This document shows, in pieces, positions 49,319 to 61,815 of a stretch of 64,000 nt of DNA. Every line of letters begins with the position of its first letter. The first letter of the stretch is position 1. The notes under the pieces were generated by a model. That model was not told the origin of the DNA. It saw only the letters and a program-made list of their open reading frames with translations, and ran no database searches. Location of the stretch: positions 22,510,501-22,574,500 of the forward strand of contig NC_090954.1 of NCBI RefSeq assembly GCF_040807025.1, given 5' to 3'. This stretch comes from Struthio camelus. Lineage: Eukaryota; Chordata; Aves; Struthioniformes; Struthionidae. Position numbers and translations under genes: made by a program.

Positions 49319-51778
49319 CGTGTCCAGGAGGGCGGGCGGATCCGGCGGCGTCTCCTTCGGCGCGGGGCCGGCGGGCGGCGGCAAGTTGGGGCTGAAAACC
49401 ATGAGGTCGCTCTTGCCCGCGCCGTCCGCCACGCACAGGCTCCGGCTCTGGCGCTGCGAGTACGACCAGCTGCCCACTTCGCTGGCGCACACCAGCGTCG
49501 CCGGCCCGGGCCCCGACAGCACGGCCGCCCGCGGCGCCCACCGCGACGCCCCGTACAGCACCACCGCCAGCAGGAACAGGCTCGACACCGCGCAGATGGC
49601 CACCACCAGCCACACGTTCGTCGTCGCCGCCACCGCCACCGCCGCTTCCGCGCCGCCCTCGCCGCCCGCCGCCCGCCGCGGCCCCGGCACCGACGAGCCC
49701 GCGCCCACCGCCCCCGCCCCCGCCCCTGCCGCACCCTCGCCCAGCGACACGCTCAGCGTGGCCGTGGTCGAGCGCGCCGGCTCGCCGTGGTCGCGCACCA
49801 CGATGACCAGCGTCTGCCGCGCGCCGTCCGCCTCCTCCAGCGCCCGCGCCGTGCTCACCTCGCCGCTGTACAGCCCCACGCGGAACGGGCCCTTGCCCCG
49901 CGGCTCGCGCAGCTCGTAGCGCAGCCACGCGTTGTAGCCCGAGTCCGCGTCCACCGCACGGATCTTCGCCACCACCTGCCCCGCCGGCGCCCCCCACGCC
50001 GCCCACGCCCACAGCGACGCCGGCGACGCCGGCCCCGGCCGCGACCCCGCCGCGCCGCCAGCCCACGGCCCCGCGCCGCCGCCCGCAGGCGGCAGCAGCG
50101 CCGGCGCGTTGTCGTTCTCGTCCACCACGAAGAGCTGCACCGTGGCGTTGCCGCACAGCGCCGGCTCCCCCGCGTCCACCGCCCGCACCTCGAACTGCAG
50201 CACCTGCACCTCCTCGTAGTCGAAGGGCTGCAGCGCCCACAGCCGCCCGCTCTCCGCCTCCACCGACACGTACCGCGACGCCGAGCGCCACGACGCGCCC
50301 CCCGCGCCCTCCGCCACCGAGTACCTCACGCGCCCGTTGCCCGCCTCGTCCGGGTCCCGCGCCCACAGCCGCGCCAGCTCCGCGCCCGCCGCGTTGTTCT
50401 CCCGCGCCAGCACCGTGTACACGGCCTGCGCGAACGCCGGCGCGTTGTCGTTCACGTCCGACACCGGCACCCGCAGCCCGCGGCTGCCGCGCAGCGCCGG
50501 CGCCCCGCCGTCCTCCGCCCGCACCTCCACCTCGTACTCCGCCACCCGCTCCCGGTCCAGCGCCTCCCGCAGCACCAGCGAGTACGAGCCCTCGAACGTC
50601 GCCACCAGCCCGAACGGCGCCGCCGGCCACACCGCGCACCGCACCCGCCCGTTCGCCCCCGAGTCCCGGTCCGACACGCTCAGCAGCGCCACCACCGTCC
50701 CCACCGCCGCGTCCTCCGGCACCGGCACCGACAGCGACGTCACCCACACCTCCGGCGCGTTGTCGTTCACGTCCACCACCTCCAACAACACGCTGCAGTG
50801 CCCCGATAACGGAGGCGTACCCCTGTCTTTCGCTTCGATCTCCAGGTCATACGAGTCAACGTCCTCAAAGTCTACCTTCCCTACGGTAGTCAGTTCCCCT
50901 GATTTCGCGTCTATCCGAAACAAATCCTTCACTTTGGCAGAAGTGGTGTCGCTAAAGGCGTAAGATATTTCCTGATTAGTTCCTTCGTCCTTGTCTGTCG
51001 CCGTTAGCTGCAGAATCACCGTTGCCGGGGGCGAATTCTCGGGCAACTGCACTTTATACACCGACTGGTTGAACTCGGGCGCGTTGTCGTTCACATCCAG
51101 CACCGAGATCACCAGCTCCATCGTCCCCGACAGCGACGGTCTGCCCCCGTCACTCGCCGTCACCAGCAAGCGGTGCACAGCCATCGACTCCCGGTCCAGC
51201 GCTTTCTTTAAAACGAGCGCTACGGATGTTTTCTTTTCGTCTTTGGATTTCACTTCTAAAGTGAAATGCTCGCTGGGGCTGAGGGTGTAGGAGAGCTGCG
51301 CGTTGGCGCCGACATCGGCATCCGACGCGCCCTCCAGCGGAAAGCGGGACCCGAGAGGGGAACTCTCCCATATGCTGAGGTTTTTGCGGGCGGCGGGGAA
51401 GAGCGGGGCGTTGTCGTTGATGTCGGTGACCTCCAGCTCCACGTGAAAGACGCGCAGCGGCCGCTCCACCAGCACCTCCAGGCGCAGGGCGCACGGCGCG
51501 CTCTTCCCGCACAGCTCCTCCCGGTCCAGCCGCGAGCTCACCACCAGCGCCCCGCTCGCCCCGCTCACCTCCACGCTCGCCCGCCGGCCCTTCGCCACCA
51601 GCCGCAGCCGGCGCGCCTCCAGCTCGCCCGCCTCCAGGCCCAGGTCCTGCGCCAGCCGACCCACCACCGTGCCGCCCTTCGCCTCCTCCGGCACCGAGTA
51701 GCGCACCGGACCGCCGCCCAGCGCCCAGGCCGCCTGCAGCACCAGCAGCCGCAGCACCGCCCGCACCCACACGCCCAT
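49319..51778 (-). CDS. PCDHA: Protocadherin alpha variable exon C
   Basis: An intact exon of 820 codons with the same domain order as copy B. Its variable window is 50834-51391. EC2 begins with its own SIWESSPLG, then carries HFTLEVKSKDEKKTSVALVL, one residue different from B. The linker at 229 is Val as in A, and EC3 (246-315) is identical to B. In the membrane-proximal stem I see two silent base changes relative to the others (near 49727-49733). The frame stays open well past the donor, but that part is intron. B and C are therefore nearly the same protein apart from the first strand of EC2. Whether they recognise each other is a testable question. Confidence 0.92.
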
Positions 51779-51817
51779 GGCCAGCGCCGGCACCCGCACG
51801 CGCCCCGCACGCCTCCC

Positions 51818-51854
<37 letters not shown>

Positions 51855-51967
51855 CCGCCGCTCCCCCCGCGCTCACAGCCGGGCTTTCCGCCGCACCGGG
51901 GCGGAGCCGCCGCCGCCGCCGCCGCCGCCGTTCCTGAGCCTGCAGCGACACCGTGTGCCCGCCGCCT
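51779..51967 (-). promoter_or_regulatory. Leader/promoter of alpha exon C with two GCC tracts and candidate CSE
   Basis: GCC tracts lie at about 51823-51849 and 51906-51930. The CGCT box is at 51944-51947, 166 bp upstream of the ATG, in the context shared by all units. Confidence 0.5.
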
Positions 51968-52554
51968 ACTACAAACAACGCCTCGCTTACGCCGTAGCCA
52001 AGTCTAGACCTGTCGCTGCACAAGACCAGCCTAAGGCACGGCCAGTGTGCACAGACTCCCAAGAGAGCACACAGCTCCAGGGACTCGCTGTTTCGGAAGC
52101 CCCACGGAACACAGCCCAGCAAGCGACAGCTCAGAGAAGGGTGACGTAAAATAGGGGAGGCACAGCTCTGCAGCGCTCTTTCTCCCCGCCGCTCCCCGCG
52201 CCGCCGCCTGCGCCAGCCCTGCCCGCCGCACCCGGGCTCCGCCGTCTCCCGGCCGCTGACGGGCAGCCGTGGCAGCCGCTCGGGGAGGAGCTGCCTCCTT
52301 CCTCCCCGATCACGCCGCCTTCGCGGGCGACAGCGGCACCGTGTGTCCCACAGCGGCTCCTTCTCCTGCAAGCGCGCTCCTCTCCTCCCGCCGGCCTCCC
52401 GCGCCCCCGCTGCCGAGCCCCGCCGCGGGAAGGAAGGATGGCGCGGGGCCGGGCCCGCGCGGGCGACGAAGCTCCGCCGCCGCCGCCCTGCGGAACATTT
52501 CTCTCTGCCGAACACGACTCGGCACGCTCCAGGTCTTTTTCTAACTCGGCTCCT

Positions 52555-52766
52555 CCTCTCTTCCCTTCCCTTCCCTTCTCTTCCCTTCTCTTCTCTTCTC
52601 TTCCCTTCTCTTCTCTTCTCTTCTCTTCTCTTCTCTTCTCTTCTCTTCTCTTCGCTTCGCTTCGCTTCGCTTCGCTTCGCTTCGCTTCCCGTCGCTTCCC
52701 GTCGCTTCCCGTCGCTTCCCGTCGCTTCCCGTCGCTTCCCGTCGCTTCGCTTCGCTTCGCTTCTTT
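52555..52766 (+). repeat. Compound pentamer array CTTCC/CTTCT/CTTCG, unit C
   Basis: Same organisation as in unit B, but with six CTTCCCGTCG decamers instead of three and a shorter CTTCG run. Confidence 0.93.
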
Positions 52767-54451
52767 TCCCTCCTCTTCCCTCCCCTTTCCTCCCCTCCCC
52801 TCCCCTTCTCTATTCCCCTCTCCTCTCCCCCCACCCCCGCCCCGCTCTTCTCCATGTGCCTGGGGACTCAGAGCTACCGCACCAGGGATCACACCTGAGG
52901 AGGCCTTCAGCAGAAAAAAACTGCTCTACCTCTCCTCCCCTTGACTTTGTCTTCACTACACGTTGCTCAGGAGGGGTGAGAAGGCCTTGTATTTCTTTCA
53001 TTCCTCCTGCAATAGCTCCTGGACCGGCTATCGCTGCACCGCCGCTTCCTTTATGGCAGAAGAACTTACCCTTGGGCCTCCATCCATGGCAAGACCGAGG
53101 CTTCCAGAAGAAGTATATGCACATGGAAATGATTCCTGGCGTGTCCCTCACTGTTGGCAACAGGCAGAATGTGTCCGTTTCTGCGTGACTGGGTTTACAG
53201 CGCTCATGCACCTGAGCCCTGCCCTGCAAGGAACTGCTGCAGGAACTCACTTTGCTGCAAGGAACTCACTTTGCAAAAACATCTCTGTCTGACCGAAACA
53301 GAATGGCCCAGCCTTTGAATTGCGGGCCTAACCCTACATACCATTAGGGCACAGAGACTCCAGGGAGTCCAAACTCCTCCAGCGAGTCTTTACTTTGGGA
53401 TGTCAAACTGAACACGGACAAGTATGCAAACGCTCCAAGAATGGTGAAGTAACAGAGCCGAACCACAGCTCTCTAGTAATCCTCATATACCTTACGCAAG
53501 AGCTTTCTCTTCCTCCCCAGTTTCCATTTGGAGATGCACAATTAGTGTCAAGTTCCTCATTATCTAATCGAACATGCATGGTCACATTGTACAACAGAGC
53601 AAGAGCCCTATCTCCAGCCGAAGCTGGTCACCACAGAATGCCTCGGATACGTTACAATGACCCACGTGTCACATAACCACACAAAAGCCATGCAGCTTAC
53701 GCTACTGCACGGGCAAGGAACAGTTTGTCTGAGAACACCGCTCAGAGTCCCACCACCTGTACAGTCACAAACGCATTAAGGCCCCTCCACTACTCAGTGC
53801 AGAAGGCCACCTAATGCCACTTCACTGATACCAGGGAGCAACACGAAGGGGGCAGTTGCACAGAATAGCGCCATCCTGCTCCAAGCACGGAACCAGCAGC
53901 CGTATAACATGCGGTCAGTCTAAAACTATCCTATCGAGAATAAATGGAAATCATGTAGGTACCAGAAATATGTCTGTCTCTCTGTCAGAGATGTCAACTT
54001 TACCTACAGCGCTACCCACTTTGCAATCTTACAAGTGGTCTTGGTTTGCTTCTTTAGGAGGGGGCAGGGGGCAGACAGAAAAAAAAAAAAAAAGCGTTCT
54101 TCACATTTCTTCACATCTGAAGGGGTTTTAAGGGCCATCTTCCATGATAGGTCTTCATTAGACGCCGGGAACTGGGCTGGAAAAAGGAAGCCGGTTTTGT
54201 CAAAGCTCTTACTTCGTTGCCTTATTGCTACAGCTCTTACATCCACCTCTGCAAGGAGGGAAGCAGGAGGCCTGTAAACGGGAAACACATGAACTGCACG
54301 GCATTGTGCAAAGGTGAACCTCACCTCCAGAGACTGGAGGAACCACAGTGACCCACAACGACAGCAAAAGGCTCAAACTCTGAAATCATCCACCCAATAA
54401 TACTCGGCAGTCTGCCTCTTGCTCACAATTACGGACCCATTTCCTGGCAAA

Positions 54452-54708
54452 GGCAAGCTAAACCATGCTGATTACAGGGGAAGGGAGACTTGCAGGTGTT
54501 GGGTCTGTTGCTAGCCAGATGCTCACTGTAACGCACAAGGAAATGATCCATCGCCAACTTATTTTAAAATTCTCTCAGAAAATGAAACAACCAAGGCCTA
54601 CGATTGCAGGGCATATGGCACCGCTACAGTCAGGAACCACTACCGATGTGCTCCTGCTAGCGCAGTCAGGCACCAAAGCCGAGTCCTCTAGCAACGCCTA
54701 GACACAAA
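54452..54708. other. 257-bp segment shared by units C and D, absent from B
   Basis: This lies at the same position as unit B's 658-bp segment and is unrelated to it by eye. It recurs at 63517-63773 in unit D. No gene is recognised. Confidence 0.8.
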
Positions 54709-56980
54709 CACGTCCACAACTAAGGGAAGGCAAGAACACCCAACACCCTAATGGCACCCGCCTCCCCATGCCTTCCTGGAAATCATACCTGATGAGGAGA
54801 AAGGCACCAAGACCACCAAAGGCAGCTCAAGCTGAAACAAAGCTCCCCGCACCACAAAAGGCAAGAAGAGTTGATAGGCTACCTCCCACAACACCGCACT
54901 CCCGAGTACGGCCCCTACTCGGCCGCAACAGCAGAACGTTCCACCCTTTCCAGTACAAGGCCAGCCTGAGACACGGCCAGTGTGCTCAGCCTCCAAAGAG
55001 ACCTAACAACGCCAGACACTCCTCACTTCAGGAAGGCAGCATGGACCTAGCTCCTCCTCATCTTTCCCGCCAGGCATGCGCTCACAGAACAACACAGCCA
55101 CCACTTCGCTACCCGCCGGATTTACTCCCCACACACTGCCTCACGCTCATCAACATCATCCACCTGTCACAAGAACAAACAGAAGCCATGAAGGTGGCCC
55201 GACCGCGTTTTCACTGAGGACATCCCCAATCACTCCCAACACAGCCACAGAGGCAAACACAGGAGAGACCTTCCCACACTCACACACACGTGCTTGCTCT
55301 CACGCTGTGCCAGGAAGCAACGTGCAAAGCCAGCGAGCGATCCCTCGGAAGTCCTGCCGCCTGGGCCAAGCCTGCACGCAACGTTAGATCCACCCAAATT
55401 ACTGTCTCGTGACTACACGGCAACACAGAGACATCTGCCTGTCACACGCACCCTCTTCTGGTGGAGTCTGAGGCACCGGGAAGTTCGGCCAGTGGCTGCT
55501 TCTGCAGAAAAACAATGTAGATCGTTCCTTCTAGAAGGGCCTCCAAGGGAAGTCGCCAGTGAGCAACGCGAAGGATTCCCATGGAAGAGGGGTTTGAAAC
55601 AGCTACGCAAGCCTTGTCAGACCTCTGAAATCGCTCCATTCCTGACAGTGCTCCTACAGGCGCTGCTGTGAAACGGGAAGCAGAAGGGCAAGCTGAAAGC
55701 TGATGACATTCTCCCAACGTCCAATGCCCCTCAGCACAGCAGGAAACAACTGCCCACACTCATGGCAAGCGGCCCCAGCTCGGGAAACCTCTCACACAGC
55801 AAACTCCACCTTGCCCTCGATTCCTGACGTGTCTCCTGAGTCAGGCTGGCGACAGGGAGACAGGCTGCTGTTGCTGGTGGCGCAGAATGGTGCCCCGGCT
55901 CGTACCCACATGCTCACCATCACGCCCCACGACATTACCACAACACGTTTATCCACACTCGCAGAAAACAAGCAAGGCCTACCACCGCGGGACACGTGCA
56001 AGGGGCACAGTCAGGAACCGTGAGTGACGAGCTTCCACCACCGTTCCCGGGGCCTGAGTGCACCTCCTCCACCAGCACACCCTGGCTAAGGCAGCGACAT
56101 GCTTCCCCGTGTCTTACAGCGACCGCGCGATTTCCTCTTCTGCCTGTGCCCTTTAAGCTGCTGAGAATGCTAACAACGTACGTGGATCGAGGCTTTCCTC
56201 ACGACAAGCTTCACCTCCCAAGACGCAGGTCACGCTCTCGCTCCTTCCGTAGGCCCAGGAGTGGCTTCTCGCGCCCGCACAGTCGAAGTAAGGCAGCATG
56301 TAGCAGCACGAAACTGCTTTTTCTCTGCCTTGTGCCCAGACAGAGGCATTCGAAAACAGCACACGCCGACACACTGTGCAAGCCTCCTGCAACACTGAAC
56401 CACAGCTGAATACGACCGCCACCTCCAGGAGACCTACACTTCCGAACGCAGCTCAGCACCAGTATTGTTACACAGCAACACGGAACCGCCGAGGGCGAAA
56501 CGGACACTTGTTTTGTGCAGTCGCACAAACGGCGCGCAGGGAAACGCACGCAAGGACTCAGATCTTCCGGAGAGCAACCAAGGATGCAGAGTGAACGGCA
56601 ACGATGTCTGGTGGACAAAGAGACTACGCAGGCAACGACGGAGCTCCTCTCCGCTTCTCGCGGGCGCGGACGAGGAAGTGAGGAACACAAATGCAGAAGC
56701 AATAGCGAGCAAAGGCAAAGAGGAAAGCAAACCCGGGCGAGAGCAGTCGCCCGCCTCCTTCCCTCTGCCGGGAACTCTCGGATCGGCCGCTGCGACCATC
56801 AAAGGCGGAGCCATCAGCGCTAATGACAGGGCACCCGCTCCCTGCCATTGTCCATTCACACCTCATGAAGGGTAAGCTCCTTAGGCACTAACTGCATTCA
56901 GCGTATAGAGGTGATGTCGGTTAATGAGGGCAATTTCTTTCTTTTCTTTTCCACCGTGCCTTGCCTTGCCTTGCTTTGCG

Positions 56981-57229
56981 TTCCCTCCCCTCCCCTCCCC
57001 TCCCCTCCCCTCCCCTCCCCTTCCCTTCCCTTCCCTTCCCTTCCCTTCCCTTCCCTTCCCTTCCCTTCCCTTCCCTTCCCTTCCCTTCCCTTCCCTTCCC
57101 TTCCCTTCCCTTCCCTTCCCTTCCCTTCCCTTCCCTTCCCTTCCCTTCCCTTCCCTTCCCTTCCCTTCCCTTCCCTTCCCTTCCCTTCCCTTCCCTTCCC
57201 TTCCCTTCCCTTCCCTTCCCTTCCCTTCC
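56981..57229 (+). repeat. (TTCCC)n tract, unit D
   Basis: About 249 bp, the purest of the four: CCCTCC repeats followed by an uninterrupted TTCCC run of more than 200 bp. Confidence 0.95.
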
Positions 57230-58376
57230 TCGCTTTAGACAAAACTTCCCGTCCCATTCCGTGCCCTTCACCAGTCCTCTTCTCTTTTCCTCCTCTTTTG
57301 TTCCCTCCTTTTCCAAAGTGCTTTCCACATGTCCACTCCACTCTCGCAGGACCTACGGGCAGCACTTTAGGCAAGAGCTCTCACGCCTCTTCCTCCTCGA
57401 GTGCCATCGAGCCTTAGGAAAGACCGAGGCTTCCACTACCCATAGGTCGGCATGGGAAGCTCATGCTTCACCGACAGCAACAGGCGCAGACTGTTCCCTT
57501 TTGCAGCGCTCCGTTACGCACGCTGATGTAGCTCAGCGGTTTCAGGCACTCTCCCTGGCTACCAGAGAACGTATGATAGAGCAAGGAAACCGTATTACAA
57601 ACAACACCTCGGCTACGCCATAACACAGTCGAAGCCTGCCGATGTACAAGACCAGCCTAAGTATGCCGTCAGTGTGGACAGACTCCCAAGAGACCGGACA
57701 ACTCCAGGGACTCTCTGTTTTGGAAGCCCCACTGAACGTAGCCCAGCAAGCGAATGCTCAGAGAAGGGTCAACCACAAGCGCCGCTCACCACCCGCGCCG
57801 CTCTTTTTCAGTCCGTGAGACGACAGCCCGACTCGGGAAGAGCAAACCACAGCTCCCAGGCAGCACGTTTGGCCTGGTGCTTTGCTCCCTCCTCCTCAGG
57901 GCTCTCTGGAAATCATGTCTGAGAAGGGTAAGGCTCCAGCAGCACAACCCCAACAGCTGCAGAACCGCCTGCAAGCTCCCACTGCCACACGTGACGAGAA
58001 GACCCTCCCGCAACTCCGCTCCCAGAAACGGAAGGCGACACGCTCCCGAGAAAGCGTTCCGGGGAGATCGCTAGGGAAGACCTTCACACAAGGGATCCTG
58101 CCCAACCCCCAGGCTCCAGAAGTCAGACTACGTCTCGAAGCGCACGCAGCACCTCGGACGTCTGAGAGCAGCGGCCAGCGAAGGCGGGCACCAAGGAGAG
58201 CGCTGTCAACAGCCAGAGAGCAAAGACCTGACGAGTACCGGCCACCCGCAGGCGCCGAGGCCCGAGGCCCGAGGCCCGAGGCCGGCTCCGAGAGGCGCTG
58301 CCGAAAGGCACAGGCAAGAAGGGAGAAAGAGGTGTCGGGAGACCCGGAGGGGAGAAGGGGTAGAAAAGGAAGTGCC

Positions 58377-58382
58377 ACTGAC
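58377..58382 (-). promoter_or_regulatory. Putative 5' splice donor of alpha exon D
   Basis: GTCAGT after GACACG, phase 0, as in the other alpha exons of the array. Confidence 0.65.
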
Positions 58383-60842
58383 CGTGTCCAGGAGGGCGGG
58401 CGGATCCGGCGGCGTCTCCTTCGGCGCGGGGCCGGCGGGCGGCGGCAAGTTGGGGCTGAAAACCATGAGGTCGCTCTTGCCCGCGCCGTCCGCCACGCAC
58501 AGGCTCCGGCTCTGGCGCTGCGAGTACGACCAGCTGCCCACTTCGCTGGCGCACACCAGCGTCGCCGGCCCGGGCCCCGACAGCACGGCCGCCCGCGGCG
58601 CCCACCGCGACGCCCCGTACAGCACCACCGCCAGCAGGAACAGGCTCGACACCGCGCAGATGGCCACCACCAGCCACACGTTCGTCGTCGCCGCCACCGC
58701 CACCGCCGCTTCCGCGCCGCCCTCGCCGCCCGCCGCCCGCCGCGGCCCCGGCACCGACGAGCCCGCGCCCACCGCCCCCGCCCCCGCCCCCGCCGCGCCC
58801 TCGCCCAGCGACACGCTCAGCGTGGCCGTGGTCGAGCGCGCCGGCTCGCCGTGGTCGCGCACCACGATGACCAGCGTCTGCCGCGCGCCGTCCGCCTCCT
58901 CCAGCGCCCGCGCCGTGCTCACCTCGCCGCTGTACAGACCCACGCGGAACGGGCCCTTGCCCCGCGGCTCGCGCAGCTCGTAGCGCAGCCACGCGTTGTA
59001 GCCCGAGTCCGCGTCCACCGCACGGATCTTCGCCACCACCTGCCCCGCCGGCGCCCCCCACGCCGCCCACGCCCACAGCGACGCCGGCGACGCCGGCCCC
59101 GGCCGCGACCCCGCCGCGCCGCCAGCCCACGGCCCCGCGCCGCCGCCCGCAGGCGGCAGCAGCGCCGGCGCGTTGTCGTTCTCGTCCACCACGAAGAGCT
59201 GCACCGTGGCGTTGCCGCACAGCGCCGGCTCCCCCGCGTCCACCGCCCGCACCTCGAACTGCAGCACCTGCACCTCCTCGTAGTCGAAGGGCTGCAGCGC
59301 CCACAGCCGCCCGCTCTCCGCCTCCACCGACACGTACCGCGACGCCGAGCGCCACGACGCGCCCCCCGCGCCCTCCGCCACCGAGTACCTCACGCGCCCG
59401 TTGCCCGCCTCGTCCGGGTCCCGCGCCCACAGCCGCGCCAGCTCCGCGCCCGCCGCGTTGTTCTCCCGCGCCAGCACCGTGTACACGGCCTGCGCGAACG
59501 CCGGCGCGTTGTCGTTCACGTCCGACACCGGCACCCGCAGCCCGCGGCTGCCGCGCAGCGCCGGCGCCCCGCCGTCCTCCGCCCGCACCTCCACCTCGTA
59601 CTCCGCCACCCGCTCCCGGTCCAGCGCCTCCCGCAGCACCAGCGAGTACGAGCCCTCGAACGTCGCCACCAGCCCGAACGGCGCCGCCGGCCACACCGCG
59701 CACCGCACCCGCCCGTTCGCCCCCGAGTCCCGGTCCGACACGCTCAGCAGCGCCACCACCGTCCCCACCGCCGCGTCCTCCGGCACCGGCACCGACAGCG
59801 ACGTCACCCACACCTCCGGCGCGTTGTCGTTCACGTCCACCACCTCCAACAACACGCTGCAGTGCCCCGATAACGGAGGCGTACCCCTGTCTTTCGCCTC
59901 AATGCGAAAGTCAAATGCGCTGACTTCTTCAAAGTCCAGGGGGGCTGTTAGCCTGATCTCCCCCGTGCTCGGATTCACGCTTATCAGGTCTTTTCCGAGG
60001 AGTGGAAGGAAGTGCGTGGCTGTGTACACCACTTCCCCGTTAATTCCCTCGTCCCGATCCGTGGCGCTCACGCGCACCACCAGCGTCCCCTCTGCAGCGC
60101 TCTCCGACAGCTGCACTTTATACACCGACTGGTTGAACTCGGGCGCGTTGTCGTTCGCATCCAGCACCGAGATCACCAGCTCCATCGTCCCCGACAGCGA
60201 CGGTCTGCCCCCGTCACTCGCCGTCACCAGCAAGCGGTGCACAGCCATCGACTCCCGGTCCAGCGCTTTCGTCAACACGAGTTCCGGTAACGTATTCTGG
60301 TCATTCACTTTTTGTAAATCCAACCTGAAATGCTCGCTGGGGCTGAGGGTGTAGGAGAGCTGCGCGTTGGCGCCGACATCGGCATCCGACGCGCCCTCCA
60401 GCGGAAAGCGGGAGCCCGGCAGCGCTGATTCCGCGACGCTGAGGTTTTTGCGGTCGGCGGGGAAGAGCGGGGCGTTGTCGTTGATGTCGGTGACCTCCAG
60501 CTCCACGTGAAAGACGCGCAGCGGCCGCTCCACCAGCACCTCCAGGCGCAGGGCGCACGGCGCGCTCTTCCCGCACAGCTCCTCCCGGTCCAGCCGCGAG
60601 CTCACCACCAGCGCCCCGCTCGCCCCGCTCACCTCCACGCTCGCCCGCCGGCCCTTCGCCACCAGCCGCAGCCGGCGCGCCTCCAGCTCGCCCGCCTCCA
60701 GGCCCAGGTCCTGCGCCAGCCGACCCACCACCGTGCCGCCCTTCGCCTCCTCCGGCACCGAGTAGCGCACCGGACCGCCGCCCAGCGCCCAGGCCGCCTG
60801 CAGCACCAGCAGCCGCAGCACCGCCCGCACCCACACGCCCAT
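58383..60842 (-). CDS. PCDHA: Protocadherin alpha variable exon D
   Basis: An intact exon of 820 codons with the domain order of copy B. Its variable window is 59898-60455. EC2 starts SVAESALPG as in B, but residue 130 is Asp and the next block is its own (HFRLDLQKVNDQNTLPELVL). The linker at 229 is Ala as in B. EC3 starts SESAAEGTLVV as in A, has its own middle (INGEVVYTATHFLPLLGK), then VNPSTGEIRLTAPLD as in A, then its own FEEVSAFDFRIEAK. Outside the window I see one silent change near 58938 and otherwise the common sequence. The pattern of blocks shared with A and with B in one exon argues for segmental exchange. Confidence 0.92.
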
Positions 60843-60881
60843 GGCCAGCGCCGGCACCCGCACGCGCCCCGCACGCCTCCC

Positions 60882-60918
<37 letters not shown>

Positions 60919-61031
60919 CCGCCGCTCCCCCCGCGCTCACAGCCGGGCTTTCCGCCGCACCGGGGCGGAGCCGCCGCCGCCGCCGCCGCCGCCGTTCCTG
61001 AGCCTGCAGCGACACCGTGTGCCCGCCGCCT
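60843..61031 (-). promoter_or_regulatory. Leader/promoter of alpha exon D with two GCC tracts and candidate CSE
   Basis: GCC tracts lie at about 60887-60912 and 60970-60994. The CGCT box is at 61008-61011, 166 bp upstream of the ATG, in the same context as the other units. Confidence 0.5.
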
Positions 61032-61618
61032 ACTACAAACAACGCCTCGCTTACGCCGTAGCCAAGTCTAGACCTGTCGCTGCACAAGACCAGCCTAAGG
61101 CACGGCCAGTGTGCACAGACTCCCAAGAGAGCACACAGCTCCAGGGACTCGCTGTTTCGGAAGCCCCACGGAACACAGCCCAGCAAGCGACAGCTCAGAG
61201 AAGGGTGACGTAAAATAGGGGAGGCACAGCTCTGCAGCGCTCTTTCTCCCCGCCGCTCCCCGCGCCGCCGCCTGCGCCAGCCCTGCCCGCCGCACCCGGG
61301 CTCCGCCGTCTCCCGGCCGCTGACGGGCAGCCGTGGCAGCCGCTCGGGGAGGAGCTGCCTCCTTCCTCCCCGATCACGCCGCCTTCGCGGGCGACAGCGG
61401 CACCGTGTGTCCCACAGCGGCTCCTTCTCCTGCAAGCGCGCTCCTCTCCTCCCGCCGGCCTCCCGCGCCCCCGCTGCCGAGCCCCGCCGCGGGAAGGAAG
61501 GATGGCGCGGGGCCGGGCCCGCGCGGGCGACGAAGCTCCGCCGCCGCCGCCCTGCGGAACATTTCTCTCTGCCGAACACGACTCGGCACGCTCCAGGTCT
61601 TTTTCTAACTCGGCTCCT

Positions 61619-61815
61619 CCTCTCTTCCCTTCCCTTCCCTTCTCTTCCCTTCTCTTCTCTTCTCTTCCCTTCTCTTCTCTTCTCTTCTCTTCTCTTCTCT
61701 TCTCTTCTCTTCTCTTCTCTTCTCTTCGCTTCGCTTCGCTTCGCTTCGCTTCGCTTCGCTTCGCTTCCCGTCGCTTCCCGTCGCTTCCCGTCGCTTCGCT
61801 TCGCTTCGCTTCTTT
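61619..61815 (+). repeat. Compound pentamer array CTTCC/CTTCT/CTTCG, unit D
   Basis: Organised as in unit B, with three CTTCCCGTCG decamers and a longer CTTCT run. Confidence 0.93.

Larger units (their letters stand above)
45828..54895. repeat. Tandem unit C (complete, about 9.07 kb, carries alpha exon C)
   Basis: Same order of parts as unit B, nearly identical in spacer and exon outside EC2-EC3. It has the 257-bp alternative segment (54452-54708) in place of unit B's 658 bp. Confidence 0.92.
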
